From Gorsachius magnificus (Eukaryota > Chordata > Aves > Pelecaniformes > Ardeidae), in contig CM067086.1 of the NCBI GenBank assembly GCA_034008185.1, positions 64,474,985 to 64,538,984 of the forward strand: a DNA stretch of 64,000 nucleotides, read 5' to 3'. The notes beneath the pieces are model-generated. The model was not told the DNA's origin. It did no database searches and saw only the letters and a program-made list of their open reading frames with translations. How positions within the stretch are numbered: position 1 is the stretch's first letter; each line of letters begins with the position of its first letter. Position numbers and translations under genes: made by a program. Of this stretch, positions 38,601-49,570 are shown piece after piece.

Positions 38601-39256
38601 CTCGCGCCTTGAATGGAAGTGGGGCCGCCGGCCTGGCTCCGGAGCCCGACGGGGGAACCCTGCAGCCCGGAGCAAAACAACCCCGGCCGCCACCGAGTTG
38701 TCACCGCTCCGCCCGACCCCGCCGAGGCCCCGTCCCCTCCCCGCCGCCTCACCTGCGCGCCCGGGCGGGCGGCTGGGACGCTGCGGCGGCGTGACAGCGG
38801 GGCGGGCCGGCGGCCCTCGGGGAACGGCCCCGGCCCCCCCCCCTCGCCCTCGGGGAACGGCCCCGGCCTGGAGGCGACCGGCGCGCGTCCCGCCGGCCAC
38901 CCTCGCCCGCGGCCCCGGCGCCCGCCGCTCACCAGCTGCCTCCGCAGGAGGAGGATGTTCTCCTCCAGGAACTTCTCCTCCAGGCTGCGCGGCGGCGGCC
39001 CCTCGCCCGCCGGCTCCCCCCGGCCGCCCTGCGCCCCGGGCGCCGCGCCCGCCGGCCGCCGCAGCAGGAGGCTCTTCACCAGCAGCTCCTGCCGCTGCCT
39101 CAGGTACTCCGCTCGCCCAGCCCGGCCAGCGTGGCCTCCAGCCGCTCCCCGTGCCGCTCCGCCTCCTCTCCCGCCGCGTGCGTCGGGCTCCCGCGGCCCC
39201 CCCGCCTGCCCCGGCCCCGCCGCCGCGGCGGCTGCAGCCGCGGGGCTCGCCTTCAT
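30805..39256 (-). CDS. DACT1: Dapper homolog 1, four coding exons (join of 39256-38933, 36867-36735, 35111-34956, 32663-30805)
   Basis: DACT1 is a cytoplasmic and nuclear scaffold that binds Dishevelled and modulates canonical and planar-polarity Wnt signalling (family knowledge). The four exons join in phases 0, 1 and 1 into 823 residues; human DACT1 is about 836. Visible parts, in order: LRQRQELL block (residues 52-59); leucine zipper with heptad leucines at 97, 104, 111, 118, 125 and 132; serine-rich block (about 158-195); conserved block containing [19 protein letters not shown] (about 227-279); [11 protein letters not shown] (about 332-342); basic NLS-like region from KPKHKR (656-690); acidic/serine region (about 706-767); and C-terminal MTTV (820-823), the PDZ ligand for Dishevelled. 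The ATG at 39256 was chosen because it gives the family-like MKxSP start and has G at -3. The C-terminus and length argue against DACT2 or DACT3. Residues 27-49 appear frame-shifted relative to the family (see findings). Confidence 0.96.
32664..34955 (-). other. DACT1: DACT1 intron 3
   Basis: A GT-AG intron of 2292 nt. It is AT-rich, with an A23 run at 34129-34151 and a TTATTA/ATAAT-rich patch at 33238-33315. No coding exon or recognisable recent repeat was seen inside it. Confidence 0.9.
34129..34151 (+). repeat. A23 run in DACT1 intron 3
   Basis: A pure 23-base adenine run (T-run in the DACT1 pre-mRNA). It is not attached to a recognisable SINE or LINE. Confidence 0.95.
34956..35111 (-). 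CDS. DACT1: DACT1 coding exon 3
   Basis: Encodes the end of codon 153 through residue 204. It begins [18 protein letters not shown], passes through a Cys/Ser-rich block and ends ISDGRPKSA. The acceptor is TTTTTATAG and the donor is GCAG|GTATAG. The exon is 156 nt, phase 1 at both ends. It is too short to show as a long open frame; I found it by following the splice phases and family sequence between exons 2 and 4. Confidence 0.94.
35112..36734 (-). other. DACT1: DACT1 intron 2
   Basis: A GT-AG intron of 1623 nt. Much of it is a very degraded CR1-type LINE in the opposite orientation to the gene (about 35530-36300). Confidence 0.9.
35530..36300 (+). mobile_element. Ancient degraded CR1-like LINE in DACT1 intron 2
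   Basis: The plus strand keeps the order of landmarks of the old amniote CR1 reverse-transcriptase 3' region: a diverged GATGACA start, GAAAAGGACTTAGTCAGCGT, a CTGTACAGCACTGGTAAG area, GCCATAAAGCTATTTAAGAG, and finally ATTCAGATTAGAAATTAGCA and GTGGATTCTGCA. Many substitutions and indels break every frame. It lies antisense to DACT1. The family call is from remembered consensus texture, not alignment. Confidence 0.6.
36735..36867 (-). CDS. DACT1: DACT1 coding exon 2
   Basis: Encodes residues 109-152, beginning [20 protein letters not shown]. It completes the leucine zipper begun in exon 1 and ends within the conserved RPSSG. The acceptor is TTATTCTCCAG and the donor is CAG|GTAAGG. The exon is 133 nt, entered in phase 0 and left in phase 1. 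Confidence 0.95.
36868..38932 (-). other. DACT1: DACT1 intron 1
   Basis: A GT-AG intron of 2065 nt. It holds an A9G12 tract (38284-38304), an AT-rich segment with enhancer-like texture (37430-37640), and an isolated CTTTGAAG at 37879-37886 that fits the TCF/LEF core. No CR1 was seen. Confidence 0.9.
38284..38304 (+). repeat. A9G12 homopurine tract in DACT1 intron 1
   Basis: Nine A followed by twelve G, continuing into purine-rich sequence to about 38335. Confidence 0.95.
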
Positions 39257-39560
39257 CGCGGGGGAGGGGGCGGCCGCCGCTGACAGGCCCTGCCCGCGGG
39301 GGGCCAAGCGCCGCCGAGCGCCGCGCTGCCGCCGCCGCCGCCGCCGGTCGCGAATGGGCCGCGGGGCGCCCGGCTCCCTCTCCGGCTGCCGCCGCCCCGC
39401 GCCCGCCCACCGCCGCCCCGCGCCCGCCTCCCCTCCCTCGCTCCCTCCCTCCCTCCGTCCCCGCCCGGCGGCGGCTCCGCGCCCGCGGTCGCCCTCCTCC
39501 TCCTCCTCCTCGTCCTCCTCCCGCCCCGCGCCCCCGTCGTCCTCCCGCGCCGGGCCTGGA
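38600..39560 (-). promoter_or_regulatory. DACT1: CpG island containing DACT1 promoter, 5' UTR and exon 1
   Basis: About 1 kb of very GC-rich sequence, dense in CpG, surrounds the start codon. Both flanks drop to ordinary composition. I see no TATA box. The upstream part carries CTCC repeats (39429-39460) and CCT triplet repeats (39493-39522), which read as GGA-rich on the gene strand. The start site is probably dispersed between about 39300 and 39550; its exact position cannot be read from the sequence. Confidence 0.85.
38933..39256 (-). CDS. DACT1: DACT1 coding exon 1
   Basis: Encodes residues 1-108. It starts with MKASP and an eight-alanine run, then a Gly/Ala/Arg-rich stretch, the family-conserved [11 protein letters not shown], and the first half of the leucine zipper ([17 protein letters not shown]). 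It ends in phase 0 at CTG, followed by the donor GTGAGC. The exon is extremely GC-rich and lies inside a CpG island. Residues 27-49 do not resemble the family in this frame. The next frame over does, so one extra base and one missing base are suspected here. Confidence 0.88.
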
Positions 39561-39614
39561 GGGCTGTGGGAAGGTGGGGTACGCGGGCCTGCTGACCACT
39601 GACCCCACCAAAAA

Positions 39615-40213
39615 GAATCATAGAATCGCTTTGGTTGGAAAAGACCTTTAAGATCATCGAGTCCAACCTTTAACCTAACCCTGCCATCCCACCACTAAAC
39701 CCTGGCCCTAAGCACCTCATCTGCCCTTCTTTTAAATACCTCCAGGGATGGGGTCTTGACCACCTCCCTGGGCAGCCCATTCCAGAGCCTGACAACCCTC
39801 TCGGTGAAGAAAAATTTTCCTAATGTCTAGCCTAAACCTGCCCTGGCGCAGCTTCAGACCATTTCCCCTCATCCCATTGCCCGTTACCAGGGAGCAGAGG
39901 CTGACCCCCACCTGGCTCCCCCCTCCTCTCAGGCAGTTGTAGAGGGCGATGAGGGCTCCCCTCAGCCTCCTCTGCTCCAGACTAAACACCCCCAGTTCCC
40001 CCAGCCGCTCCTCATAAGCCTTGTGCTCCAGACCCCTCCCCAGCTTGGTTGCTCTCCTCTGGACAAGCTCCAGCAACGCAACGTCTTTCTTGTGGTGAGG
40101 GGCCCAAAACTGAACACAGTGTTCAAGGTGCGGCCTCACCAGCACCAAGTACAGGGGCACGGTCACTTCCCTACTCCTGCTGGCCACGCTATTCCTGATA
40201 CAAGCCAGGATGC
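39615..40213 (-). mobile_element. 5'-truncated CR1 LINE next to the DACT1 promoter
   Basis: Read on the minus strand this is the 3' end of an avian CR1. A remnant of the reverse-transcriptase C-terminus (blocks resembling [52 protein letters not shown]) leads to the GGTTGGAAAAGACCTTTAAG-type 3' UTR (seen here as its complement) and the ATTCTATGATTCT tail. It breaks off near 40213, a typical CR1 5' truncation. The frame carries indels and is not functional. It lies on the same strand as DACT1, with its 3' end facing the CpG island. Confidence 0.95.
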
Positions 40214-43200
40214 TTGTATCCTCCAGCGATGAGCTCTGGAGCCACACACGGTGCAGTCGGGGGCCACCGGCAGCACGTTGTGGTGCGGTGTTGCTCACAC
40301 AGCCTGACACGTCCAAAGCAGGAGCGTTACTGACGCGTCTGGGGCCAAACCATCCTGGCATGGAGGCGTGAAGGTGTAAGGAGCGGGTAGGGAAAGGTGG
40401 GAAGCAGAGGAGGACATGGCAGACCTTGCACCAGGATGCTGACCATGGCGTAGGCACGAGGATCGCAGCACCAGCGCGGTGTTGCTTCAAAGCCCCTTCG
40501 AGTCAACTAGCCAAAAAAGCCACAATGAAGTGAACTCCCTAGCAGCATGTAGACTCATTGCAGTGAGGGGTCTGCAGTTAGGTTTTCTATGGGAATGCGG
40601 TGGAAAGAAGCAGGGGGGGAAATGCAGATGCCAAAGAAAAGAAAGAAAAATGTTAGCATCTAAATAGGGCAAAAACTGCGTTCCAGACATGTTTGGGAGG
40701 GGGTGGAGAACGGAAGAGGAAGAAGAAGAAGAAAGCATTGAGGGAACCCTTCACAATATGGGGTTTGTTTGGAAAGATGTGAGCCCGCCATAGAGCGGCT
40801 CTCACGGATGTTATGAGCATGGTGAAATGCTCCTTCCTGCTCTCCCTCTGTTCCTCAGAAGATTATGAGGAATCTTCTGAGAATTTCATCTTCTCCCCAC
40901 TCCCGTGCAATTTGCAGTAGACAACGTTTTGCGGTGGTGAGCCGTACACCTGCTTCATCTGTTGTAGCTCTTGGTCCTTGTTCTGAGAGCCTGCAGCTGA
41001 TACAGATCATTACTCCGCAGTCTTTTTAAACCAATATTAAGTGCTTTCTAAAAAGGAGATCCATTTTCCTCCTGCAGCTTACAGCCAGCCCTCCCAAAAT
41101 GCTGGCCCAAACGTAGGGGAGGCCACGTGCATCAGCTCAGAGGATGGTCAAAGCTCCATTTCTTTTTGCTTTTGATCTCATCCCAGAGCTGGTTCACCAC
41201 ACAGCCGTGTCAGCACAGTGCACCTATGTTAATATTTTCGTTCGCATTACAAGTGCCTTTTTGAACCAACTCCCTAGATCGTTCTGGTTTCCCGTGCTGC
41301 GATTCACCTTGCAGGAGGTTTTGAGAACAAATGAGCTGAGCTGCTCTGGGGCCAAACAGAAGCAGAAGAAGGGAGCACGCCTAAAGCGCCAGCCGCCACT
41401 GGATGTTCATTAACGGACCTTCGGGCTGCAGGACGAGAACACAACTAGCCCAAAGAAGCACCCGTGAAATACATACAGCGTGTGTGGCTGGTCCTCAGTA
41501 CAGCCACGCTGCTCCGCACATCCATGCCGGATGGGCTGCCCAAGCTGCTGCGGTAGATGTAGGTGCACGTGCCAGCAAAGCGGGGAGAGTGAGGCGACAC
41601 AAGCAGCCAGAGGAGACCAGGCCACTTCTTTGGGGAGCAATATCACTCCTGCCAGATTCAAGAGACCATGAAATTGCAGCCACAGAGAGAACTGACAAAC
41701 ACTGAAAGGGCAAGGGATGTCCCAGGGGCAAAGGACCGACTGAGGTTGCTAAGCAAAACTGGAAGTGAAAACCAAGCCCCATACTGGACCACTGCCTCTC
41801 TACTCATTTTATGTATCTGGGCCTATAAAAGGCCCAGAGGTAGGTTCAGCCTCTGCCCCACAACACATAGGCCACCACTGCTCACCTAAAAACCTGCTCC
41901 ATGGCTTCCTCTCCTGCATGGAGCTTGGCATGCAGCACCCTCCGAGCGTGTTTATGCTGAAAGCTGTGTTGCAATGCAGAGTTACTTTCCCAAGCAGGTA
42001 CCAGAAGCTGTCCAGATATGGAAGCAGAGAGCGCCCGTATTTTCCTTCACCCTTCTTAGCCAGATTTTGCACGTAGCTCTGTGCCTTGTATGCGTTTGTA
42101 CACAAAGCCTCACACAATATTTATGCAAAGCTATTTCAACTATTTCTGCGCTGTTGTGCGCTGTGCAATGTAGACCTTGCTTCAACAATAAATTACAGTG
42201 CTAAATAAAATCTGTCTTAATGTTCAGGTTTATTTATTTTGCCACTTATCATTTAGCAGATTTTGGTCCGATTCCTCCCTCCCAAGTCACCTCTTCCACT
42301 CTGAAGAGTGTAAGATGCTGCGAGTCTCCTGTACTCCCTGCTGATATTTCTGTGTTCATCCTTCGCAGTGCATCGGTTCCAGGAAGGAAAAGAAACACAA
42401 GAACTGCCAAAACAGTCAACTGCCTACATCACGTGGAGAGGAGAATGCAGCTTTGACTGAACAACACTTGCTGTGCAGCTAGGGAAGGGGAATCTGAAGG
42501 AAGAGGAGCCCAGGTTTTACCCCCTAGATGAAGGAATAATAAATAAGGTGCCAGAGAAGCAGTGGGAATGGGGAGGCTGTACAGCATGGGAGGAGATGTG
42601 CAAGTGAGCAGCCAGGAAGAAATGTCAAATTATGTGAATAATTGAAGGAAAACAAGGTGTGACCTAAGACACCAAGAGTGAGGGAAGGTCCACAAAAGAG
42701 CATTCAAGAACTAGGATGAGGCTCAGCAGAGCGTAGGTCATGGAGACAAGGGGAGGGAGAGCATGGAAAGGCAGGGTTTGAAGGCAGCAGAAAGACCAAA
42801 GAGAATGAGCACAAAATACAGTCCCTTTAATTTACTTGGGAAGACACCGTGGAGAAAACAACAAAATAAAGTGTCTGTAAGCAGCAAAACAAAAAGTCCA
42901 GCCATGGGTGGTAGAATATAGACGAAAGACAGAACCAGAAGAGGACAATAAGGTGAGAAGATGGAGAAAAGGCTGCCTTTGCTAGGTATTGTCCTCAAGT
43001 AAAACAGGTATTTTAAGCACAGAAAGAACAAGAGACTAAGGCTGGTTTCTCCCCTCTCAGTTACACCGCAGTCGATCATCCCAGTGAAAAACTAGTCTGA
43101 GATAAGAGGGAGGCCCCAGTCCCCAGATTAGCTCTGACTGGACAACCTTTGGAGGCCTCTTTCTCAGGAAACCAAACATCTCAAAACTCTTACAAGGGCT

Positions 43201-46200
43201 AAGTAATAGGACTCTCACATGACAAAAAAATCTGCGAGTCCGAAACTCTCTTCCATTCCTCTCCTGGCTTGTGGCAACAGCTAAAGGAATCACTCCATTG
43301 TAATGTTGCTATTCCTTCACTGGGACGATCAGCTGAAATTCTCCAAAACCAAATAATCCCAGATTGCCCATCCTAAACTCGAACATAGAAACTGCAAGGA
43401 GGGAGGCAGTGAGTTATCTGCAGGGAAGGAGAAGAGACGATGATCGAGGAGCTCTGTTGCTAGGATGTTATGAGAGGTGTAATTCTGTCTGGTACAGAGG
43501 CCGTTATGAAATGGCTCATCTTTTATGATTAACCTGGCTCGTCTCTTATGATTACATTATTAGGTGGTAGAAATGCTGTGTTCCTTTCGCGTTTCATACA
43601 TATGGAATAAAGCGATGGTCTCTGCCCCACGGAGCTTACAAAACAAGAAGCAGCAGGTGGGGAATATAAAAGGAGCCCTGAGAAATTAGTGGTTGGCGTG
43701 ATGGGCAGCGAATCCAAAACACACCGGGCAAGGGGCGAGAGTTCCTGATCCCCACATCTCACCATTCATTTCCTTCCCACTGGGAGCAAACCCCTGCATC
43801 CCAATGTATACGTTTGTCTTTCCCTCTTCCACCCCTGCTGATCACTAAATTCAGTTTAGATCAAATGAAGCCAATTAACACTTCTCCTAGGTTCATTTCT
43901 GACCAGTCACACTAAAACGAGTGCAGGAAATGGCAGAAATTAAGAGGAACATTGCAATTCCCTGTTTGTACAATGAAAGCAATTGCTTTCCTCGCTTACT
44001 GTAACACAGCCCTTTGGAGGCAGGGTGATACGTTATCTGGAAACATCCACTTGGGGACTATGCTGAAGACCCACAGCTGTCACTACGCCTCTGATACTTT
44101 ATTTTAATCTATTCTAATGTTAATTTTCTAAGCATTTCTTAATTGCATTGGATAATATAACAGGGTATAAATCTTATCAGCGAATCAGACTGACTTCAGT
44201 TTGTGTTATCATATTACCATGGTTACATTATTATTACAAGTGAACCTTGTGCTTGTTACTAACCACAAACAGTTCTAGCAAATAACCTCAACTGAAGCAA
44301 AATATCCTGGCGGTGTTTCCATTTTTTGTTAAACCAACCCGATATCTCAGGGTGATAGGTAACTGTGGCCTACCTGTGATGCATTTACTCTTCTCAGACT
44401 CCTTCAGCCTACATTTATTTCCTTGCGTTTGCGCAGCGTTGAAACATCTCCATGCTGTCAACAAGACACAGAAGCCAAATTCCTTAAGCATGGAATAGGA
44501 TCTTTACCGGAAAGTCAGGATATTCAGACGATGAGCACTACCTCAGCCTGTCAAAACATTCCCACGTTTGTATTGTTATGGCAAAACCTACTAGTGACTG
44601 CTACATTGGGAACCACCGGCGGCTGGATTAGGTCCCTCAAGGGTCTGGTTTCTCCTTAGTCTAATCCAATCTGACTGTGGTCTCCCATCAGAAGACACAG
44701 TCCAGCTTTCCCTCATCCCCAGTGCCACTGGCTGTGTGTCAGGTGAAGGGACAGACATTTTCCATGGGTCACTCCAATGATCTGACTCCCCCCATCTGAT
44801 GTACAAGAGGAAACGCACACTAGAACCGGGGAGGACAGCGATGCTGCCCCTTTCCCAGCCGCTGACTGTCAGTTTGGACATTTCCTATATTTGGGTATTC
44901 CTCTGCTGCAGGTTATTGTCCCACCAGGTGTGCAGGCACCATGGCTGGAAAACAGACCCCTACCCGGATCTGAGTTAAAAAAAACCCCTCGTCTTCTTTC
45001 CTTTTTGTTAACCCAGATATTCCAGCGATCCACTTTTAAGCGTGAGCAGTTGCACTGGCATGACTGAGAAGGCAGAGCTGTACAGGAATGAAAAGACAAG
45101 AGTAGGAGACCCTCCAGCAAAACGCTCCATCCAGGGGGAATGTGGAAGGAAGGATGGACTGTTTGCAAAACAAGAAGTCACCCAGGAGGCCGTGGAAGAG
45201 GATGCAGAAGGCAGCTGCTTGTGGGGAAGCAACATTAGAGCTTCTCCAGACATTCCTGTCAGACTATGAGCCATGCAAAGATATTCATTTCCCTTTTGCA
45301 GGCAGCAGCCCATCTGTTGAGTCAGGAAGAGGACTGATTTTGAATCACCCATTGCTGCCTCAGATGGGGTGGTGCTCCCCAAGGCCATGAAAGACCCACT
45401 TCTGCTTAGCGAAGGAGCCAGAGCAGTGCAGAACTGCTGGAGAGGTTCCGCAGCGCTGCTCCAGCAATGCCTCCTGCCTGCGTCAGGTGTCAAACTGGCA
45501 AAGAAAATGCAAAACTTGCTTCTAGTCCATAGATTAGGGAAGACATGTGAGACAATTGGATGGGAAGGGTGGAAAGCCAGGCAAGATCAGCTCCATTTTT
45601 ACCTCTGTTTTACGGATAAGAAAGGGTCTGATAAGGACAGCGTGGGGAGGGGGAACATGGAGTTAAACAAACCAGCGTCACTCATGATATTCGCAGCTGA
45701 CAAGAAGCAGAGCTTGACGCTACCCCCCTCGTTGTTCACTATAAAGAAACTTTACCAGCGTTTTAGCAAAGCACCTAATACATCATGTCTTAATGCTGGC
45801 TGATGGGGACTGCATTCCCTCCGCAGGCTCATGGACACTGTTCAAATGAAGTCAGAGCTGGACTGCTCCAAGTAACACTTTCTTTCTAACTTGTTTTTCT
45901 CCCTCATCACAAGCAGATTATGTCAGTTGAGTTCTGCTGCAATTACTTTTTATTCATCCTTTCAATATCACATATGATGTTCTTGTGCTTTGACTCCTTC
46001 TCCTGGCCCGGGTTTCATACTTATATTTAAAAATGCCTAACCTTTGGTGACATGGACATCTGCTTAGTTTAATGCCTTCTTGCTCCCATGCTGCCAGTGT
46101 TCATCTCAGCACATCAGGCTGGGAACAGCCCTCACCAGCGTGGCCTTTGCAGAAGACTATCTATTAAGCTGTGAATAATCAGCCACTGGGAGTGGAAGAA

Positions 46201-47199
46201 CAGAAATGATGGGCTAAAAGTACACTTGAGATTTAGACAGCCTGGGAAAAATTCCCAAACTGGAACAGCCTGAGGAGGAGAAAGCTTCTCCATCATAAGA
46301 TGTCTTTGACAAAAGGTTAAGCATGGATATGTAAGGATTGATAAAGACTCTTCCAGGGACAGCAATGCACTGAGCATGAGCTCATGCTCTCCAGGCCCCA
46401 CATTAACGTCGGCTCCAATGGCAGCCAGGCCGGTAAAGCAAGTCCATGCAAAGGCCAGACCCAGCCCTGCCGCTGGCTACCTTCCCTTCTCCTCTCCCTC
46501 TGCCTTCAGCACTCTGTCTGCCCTAGAGAAGCACACATCCTTGCTTACCAGGAAAGGGAGTCCCACCATACCTGTGCTTGGCTACACAGAGATCTCTTCC
46601 CCCTGCCATCACCAGCACCTCTGACCTAGCCTTCAGAGACCTACCATGGCAGCTGCATCACTGCGCCTACCTTGCCACATGCCTGTGAACAGCCACAGCT
46701 CCGCATTCAACCCAGGACCAGAGAGGTTCATGCATGAAGTAGTAAGCCCTTCCCAGGAGAAAGGACATGATTTGCAGTACAATTTGCATTCAGACGGCCT
46801 GCTGGCTGCAGTTGCACTCTTTGAGTGGCCTTGGGACCCCTCACCTGAAGCAGCAACACAATGGGAGCCTGGAGCTGGGCAGAAATGCCCACAGGAAGGC
46901 TTTCCAATCAAGCCTGCCTGCACACCGTGGGAAGCTGAGCAAGATCAATCTGCACCAGCAACATGTTTTAGTTCATACAAATCTGACAGCTACAGCAAGG
47001 ACTTTTGATTTTTTTTTTTTTTTCCCCTCAGAAAACTCTAACGCTACAGCCTTTAGAGGAGTTCATTCGGTCTCAGCTGATGCTCACTTGGTCAAAGGCC
47101 CCTTTCACATCAGCTCCATTGCTGATGAAAAATGAATCAGAAGCAACCTGCATGTACCTTGTTTGCACCAAACAATGCATTTTATGAGCTGGCTTTTAA
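40214..47199. other. Non-coding upstream flank of DACT1
   Basis: Mixed sequence with a GAAGAA patch near 40716-40735, purine-rich DNA at 42.5-43.0 kb and an AT-rich, enhancer-like patch at 44.1-44.28 kb. No gene seen. Confidence 0.6.
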
Positions 47200-47310
47200 C
47201 CTTCTTTTGGATATGGACAAGTTGAGGTGGGCTACATAACTCAACCAAGGTCACAAGAGGTCAGTGTCAGAGGCAGAAGAGATTTGGTGTACCATCCCCT
47301 GTCATCCGGG
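47200..47310 (-). repeat. MIR-like SINE fragment
   Basis: GATATGGACAAGTTGAGGTG, then ACCAAGGTCACAAGAGGTCA and GTCAGAGGCAGAAGAGATTT correspond to the complement of a MIR (GATGAGGAAACTGAGG ... CCCAAGGTCACACAG ... GGCAGAGC). Confidence 0.55.
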
Positions 47311-49470
47311 CTCTCCCTTTAAACCAGGAGATGTCACATGTGTAAAAGAAGAAGGCTCAAAAGATCTTGTGGTGGTATCGGTCTGCTGGATGATCCTCAG
47401 TGCATCACTGCACTCTCACTGTCTCACGTTCTTTGCATCTAAGTACTTCATTTTGCAATTAAGAACTTAATCTGAAATGTTAAGCTTCATCTCCACCCAT
47501 TGTCTCTCTGCTGGTTTTCTGTACTCAGAGGGTTAACAGGACTGAGTCTCATTTAGTGTATAACAACAAGTCAAGGAACCACTAAAAAAAAAACCAAAAA
47601 CCAACATAAATCTTTTTGCCTGAAATAATTCCCTTTCCACTGTGCTGGAGAGAACAAACACAGACCTCCTGCTGTTGCTCAAGGCACGTGCCTGGAGAAA
47701 GGGAGTTGTCACCGGCTCCAGGCTTCGCATCAGCGAGTCCCATAAAACTTGGAAGGTCAGGTGTGCAGTCATGGAGCCTGCGACACGTAAACAGCGGGAT
47801 GTGAATTGGAACAGGTAGGGCTCCAGAGGGACTTGCTCTTGGTCTCTGAGCCTTAACTTAAAACCTGAGCTGAGAAACTGCTGCACATGAAAGGCTGGCT
47901 TTGAATTCAGGTGCAAACTGACCTGAAACGGTACCCGAATCTTTCTTGGTTTCATTGTTCCACCATTTTTTGAGTGTTGGGTCTCTTATCAGTGTTGGCT
48001 TAAGAAGGAATATCACTTTTGATCTTCTTTAATGAAGGCTTTGTCCTGGAAGAACACATTTTCTATCAGCCAGGGCATCTGCAAACCTGCATTGAGAAAA
48101 GAATGGCATTTCAATTTCCGGAAATTATTGGCCCAAAACTTTAATCTGAATCTCACCACTGAACTGTCGATTCAGGGCACGCTGCATCTTTGCGTAACCA
48201 TTTGCTGTATTAGCATCAGATGTGCAGACAGGAAATTTTTTTTTGAAAAATAGCCTGCAAGAGCAAAGCAGCACCGGGGAAGTTATTTCATTTCAAAAGA
48301 TGTTGGCATTGCAAATCAAAGCCTTTCCCTCATATGGCACTGCTAGCCATGGGACAGCGCTGCCAGCCCTGTCCCGGGACCGAGCCAGCCGCCAGCCTGC
48401 CCGTCCCTCCAGACCTGGGAAGGGAGGGCTGCATCTGCTTTGTCCAGAGAAGGCCATTCCATTCCTGTGATTTTAACTTTTTCTTTCCTTTAAAAGGAAA
48501 CCTGCTTTCTGGTAACCATTTTGGTGCCTCTGGGATAGGCTGAAATTGTTGCCCAGAACTGTTCCCGCTTTTCAGATGATTACCTCCAAGTGGCTCTCAG
48601 ATTCCAACTGTTAGTCTCATGAATAATGTATTTCATTTCAAGCCTTTCATCTGTGCATAAGTTTTCCATCTATTTCCATCCTGGTCTGAGACACTCTTTT
48701 ACCTGTAAAGCAGGGAAAGTTGCTATTTCCCCCACTTCTTGCTGGAGTCTCGTTTCTCTCAAAATGCTGCTTGTCTGTTCCAGGTCTTGTGCCACCAAAA
48801 CGCTGCTTCAGGGGATGAGGTTCATATCCATCCTCTTGTTGCAGGCTGTTGGGGACGCCTCTTTTTCCAGCAACATCTAGGCTGGCTGGAAAGTCCATTG
48901 CCTGCAGCTAGTCTCTGTTCCCCACTCTTGGTGATGGATGAGCCAGCTGTGTTCCCCTGGTCACCCCCAAACCCATGTCACCCACGGGGAGCCAGCTCAG
49001 CTCACGCTCACTGGCTCCTTTTAACCAAACTGACTTCAGGGGCTCTCACAAGGAGGAGAAGCTGCTTACAAAGAGCAGCACAGCAGCCACCAAAAGAGGA
49101 CATCGGAAGGCTTGCAGTGTGCCTCTTCATCTGGGCCAGCAAAACAGCGTCCCACTTCGACACGTCAGCATTACCGTGCTGCCTTGGGATCGCTGATGGA
49201 AACTGCAGGACAGCTGAACTTCTCCAGGAGTTGTGCCAGGGCGTGTGTTAAACGTCCATAACTCGCCATCCTCTCTTCATAATCACCTGGTGGCCAGGGA
49301 CAAGTAATTTAGATGATTTGGAATAGCAAAGAGAGCAGATTTAGAGGAACAAGCCTTCAAAGCAGGAATGCAGAGCTCAGCAGTCAAACATCCAGCAGTA
49401 TCTGGATGCCACTTCTTTTCCAAATCCTTTCAGATGCAGCCTAAGGGGTTAGTATTGACTTTAAAAGCCA
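47311..49470. other. Non-coding stretch
   Basis: Short unsupported open frames only. No repeat family was recognised. Confidence 0.6.
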
Positions 49471-49570
49471 GGGGCCCTGATTCAACAAAAACAGCTAAGC
49501 ACTTAATAACATTAAGCACACGCTCAAGTCTCTTCCTATTCAACAAAGCACTTAAGCACATACTTCACCC
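49471..49570. repeat. Palindromic MITE-like relic
   Basis: GGGGCCCTGATTCAACAAAA, with CTAAGCACTTAATAACATTA and, 70 bp on, CAACAAAGCACTTAAGCACA, resembles a sauropsid palindromic element built on GATTCAGCAAAGCACTTAAG-type arms. It is degraded, and one arm is no longer inverted cleanly. Confidence 0.5.

Noticed and set aside
38580..39651. Very long open frames (over 300 codons) on both strands around DACT1 exon 1
   Set aside because: GC-rich CpG-island sequence has few stop codons. Only the stretch joined by splice phases to exons 2-4 is supported.
39732..40490. 252-codon minus-strand open frame as a gene
   Set aside because: It is a CR1 ORF2 remnant with a short non-CR1 extension. It has no start and the frame is disturbed.
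42738..43079. Hydrophobic 113-codon minus-strand frame resembling a membrane protein
   Set aside because: It is the complement of a purine-rich stretch, which automatically gives Leu/Phe/Ser-rich translations.
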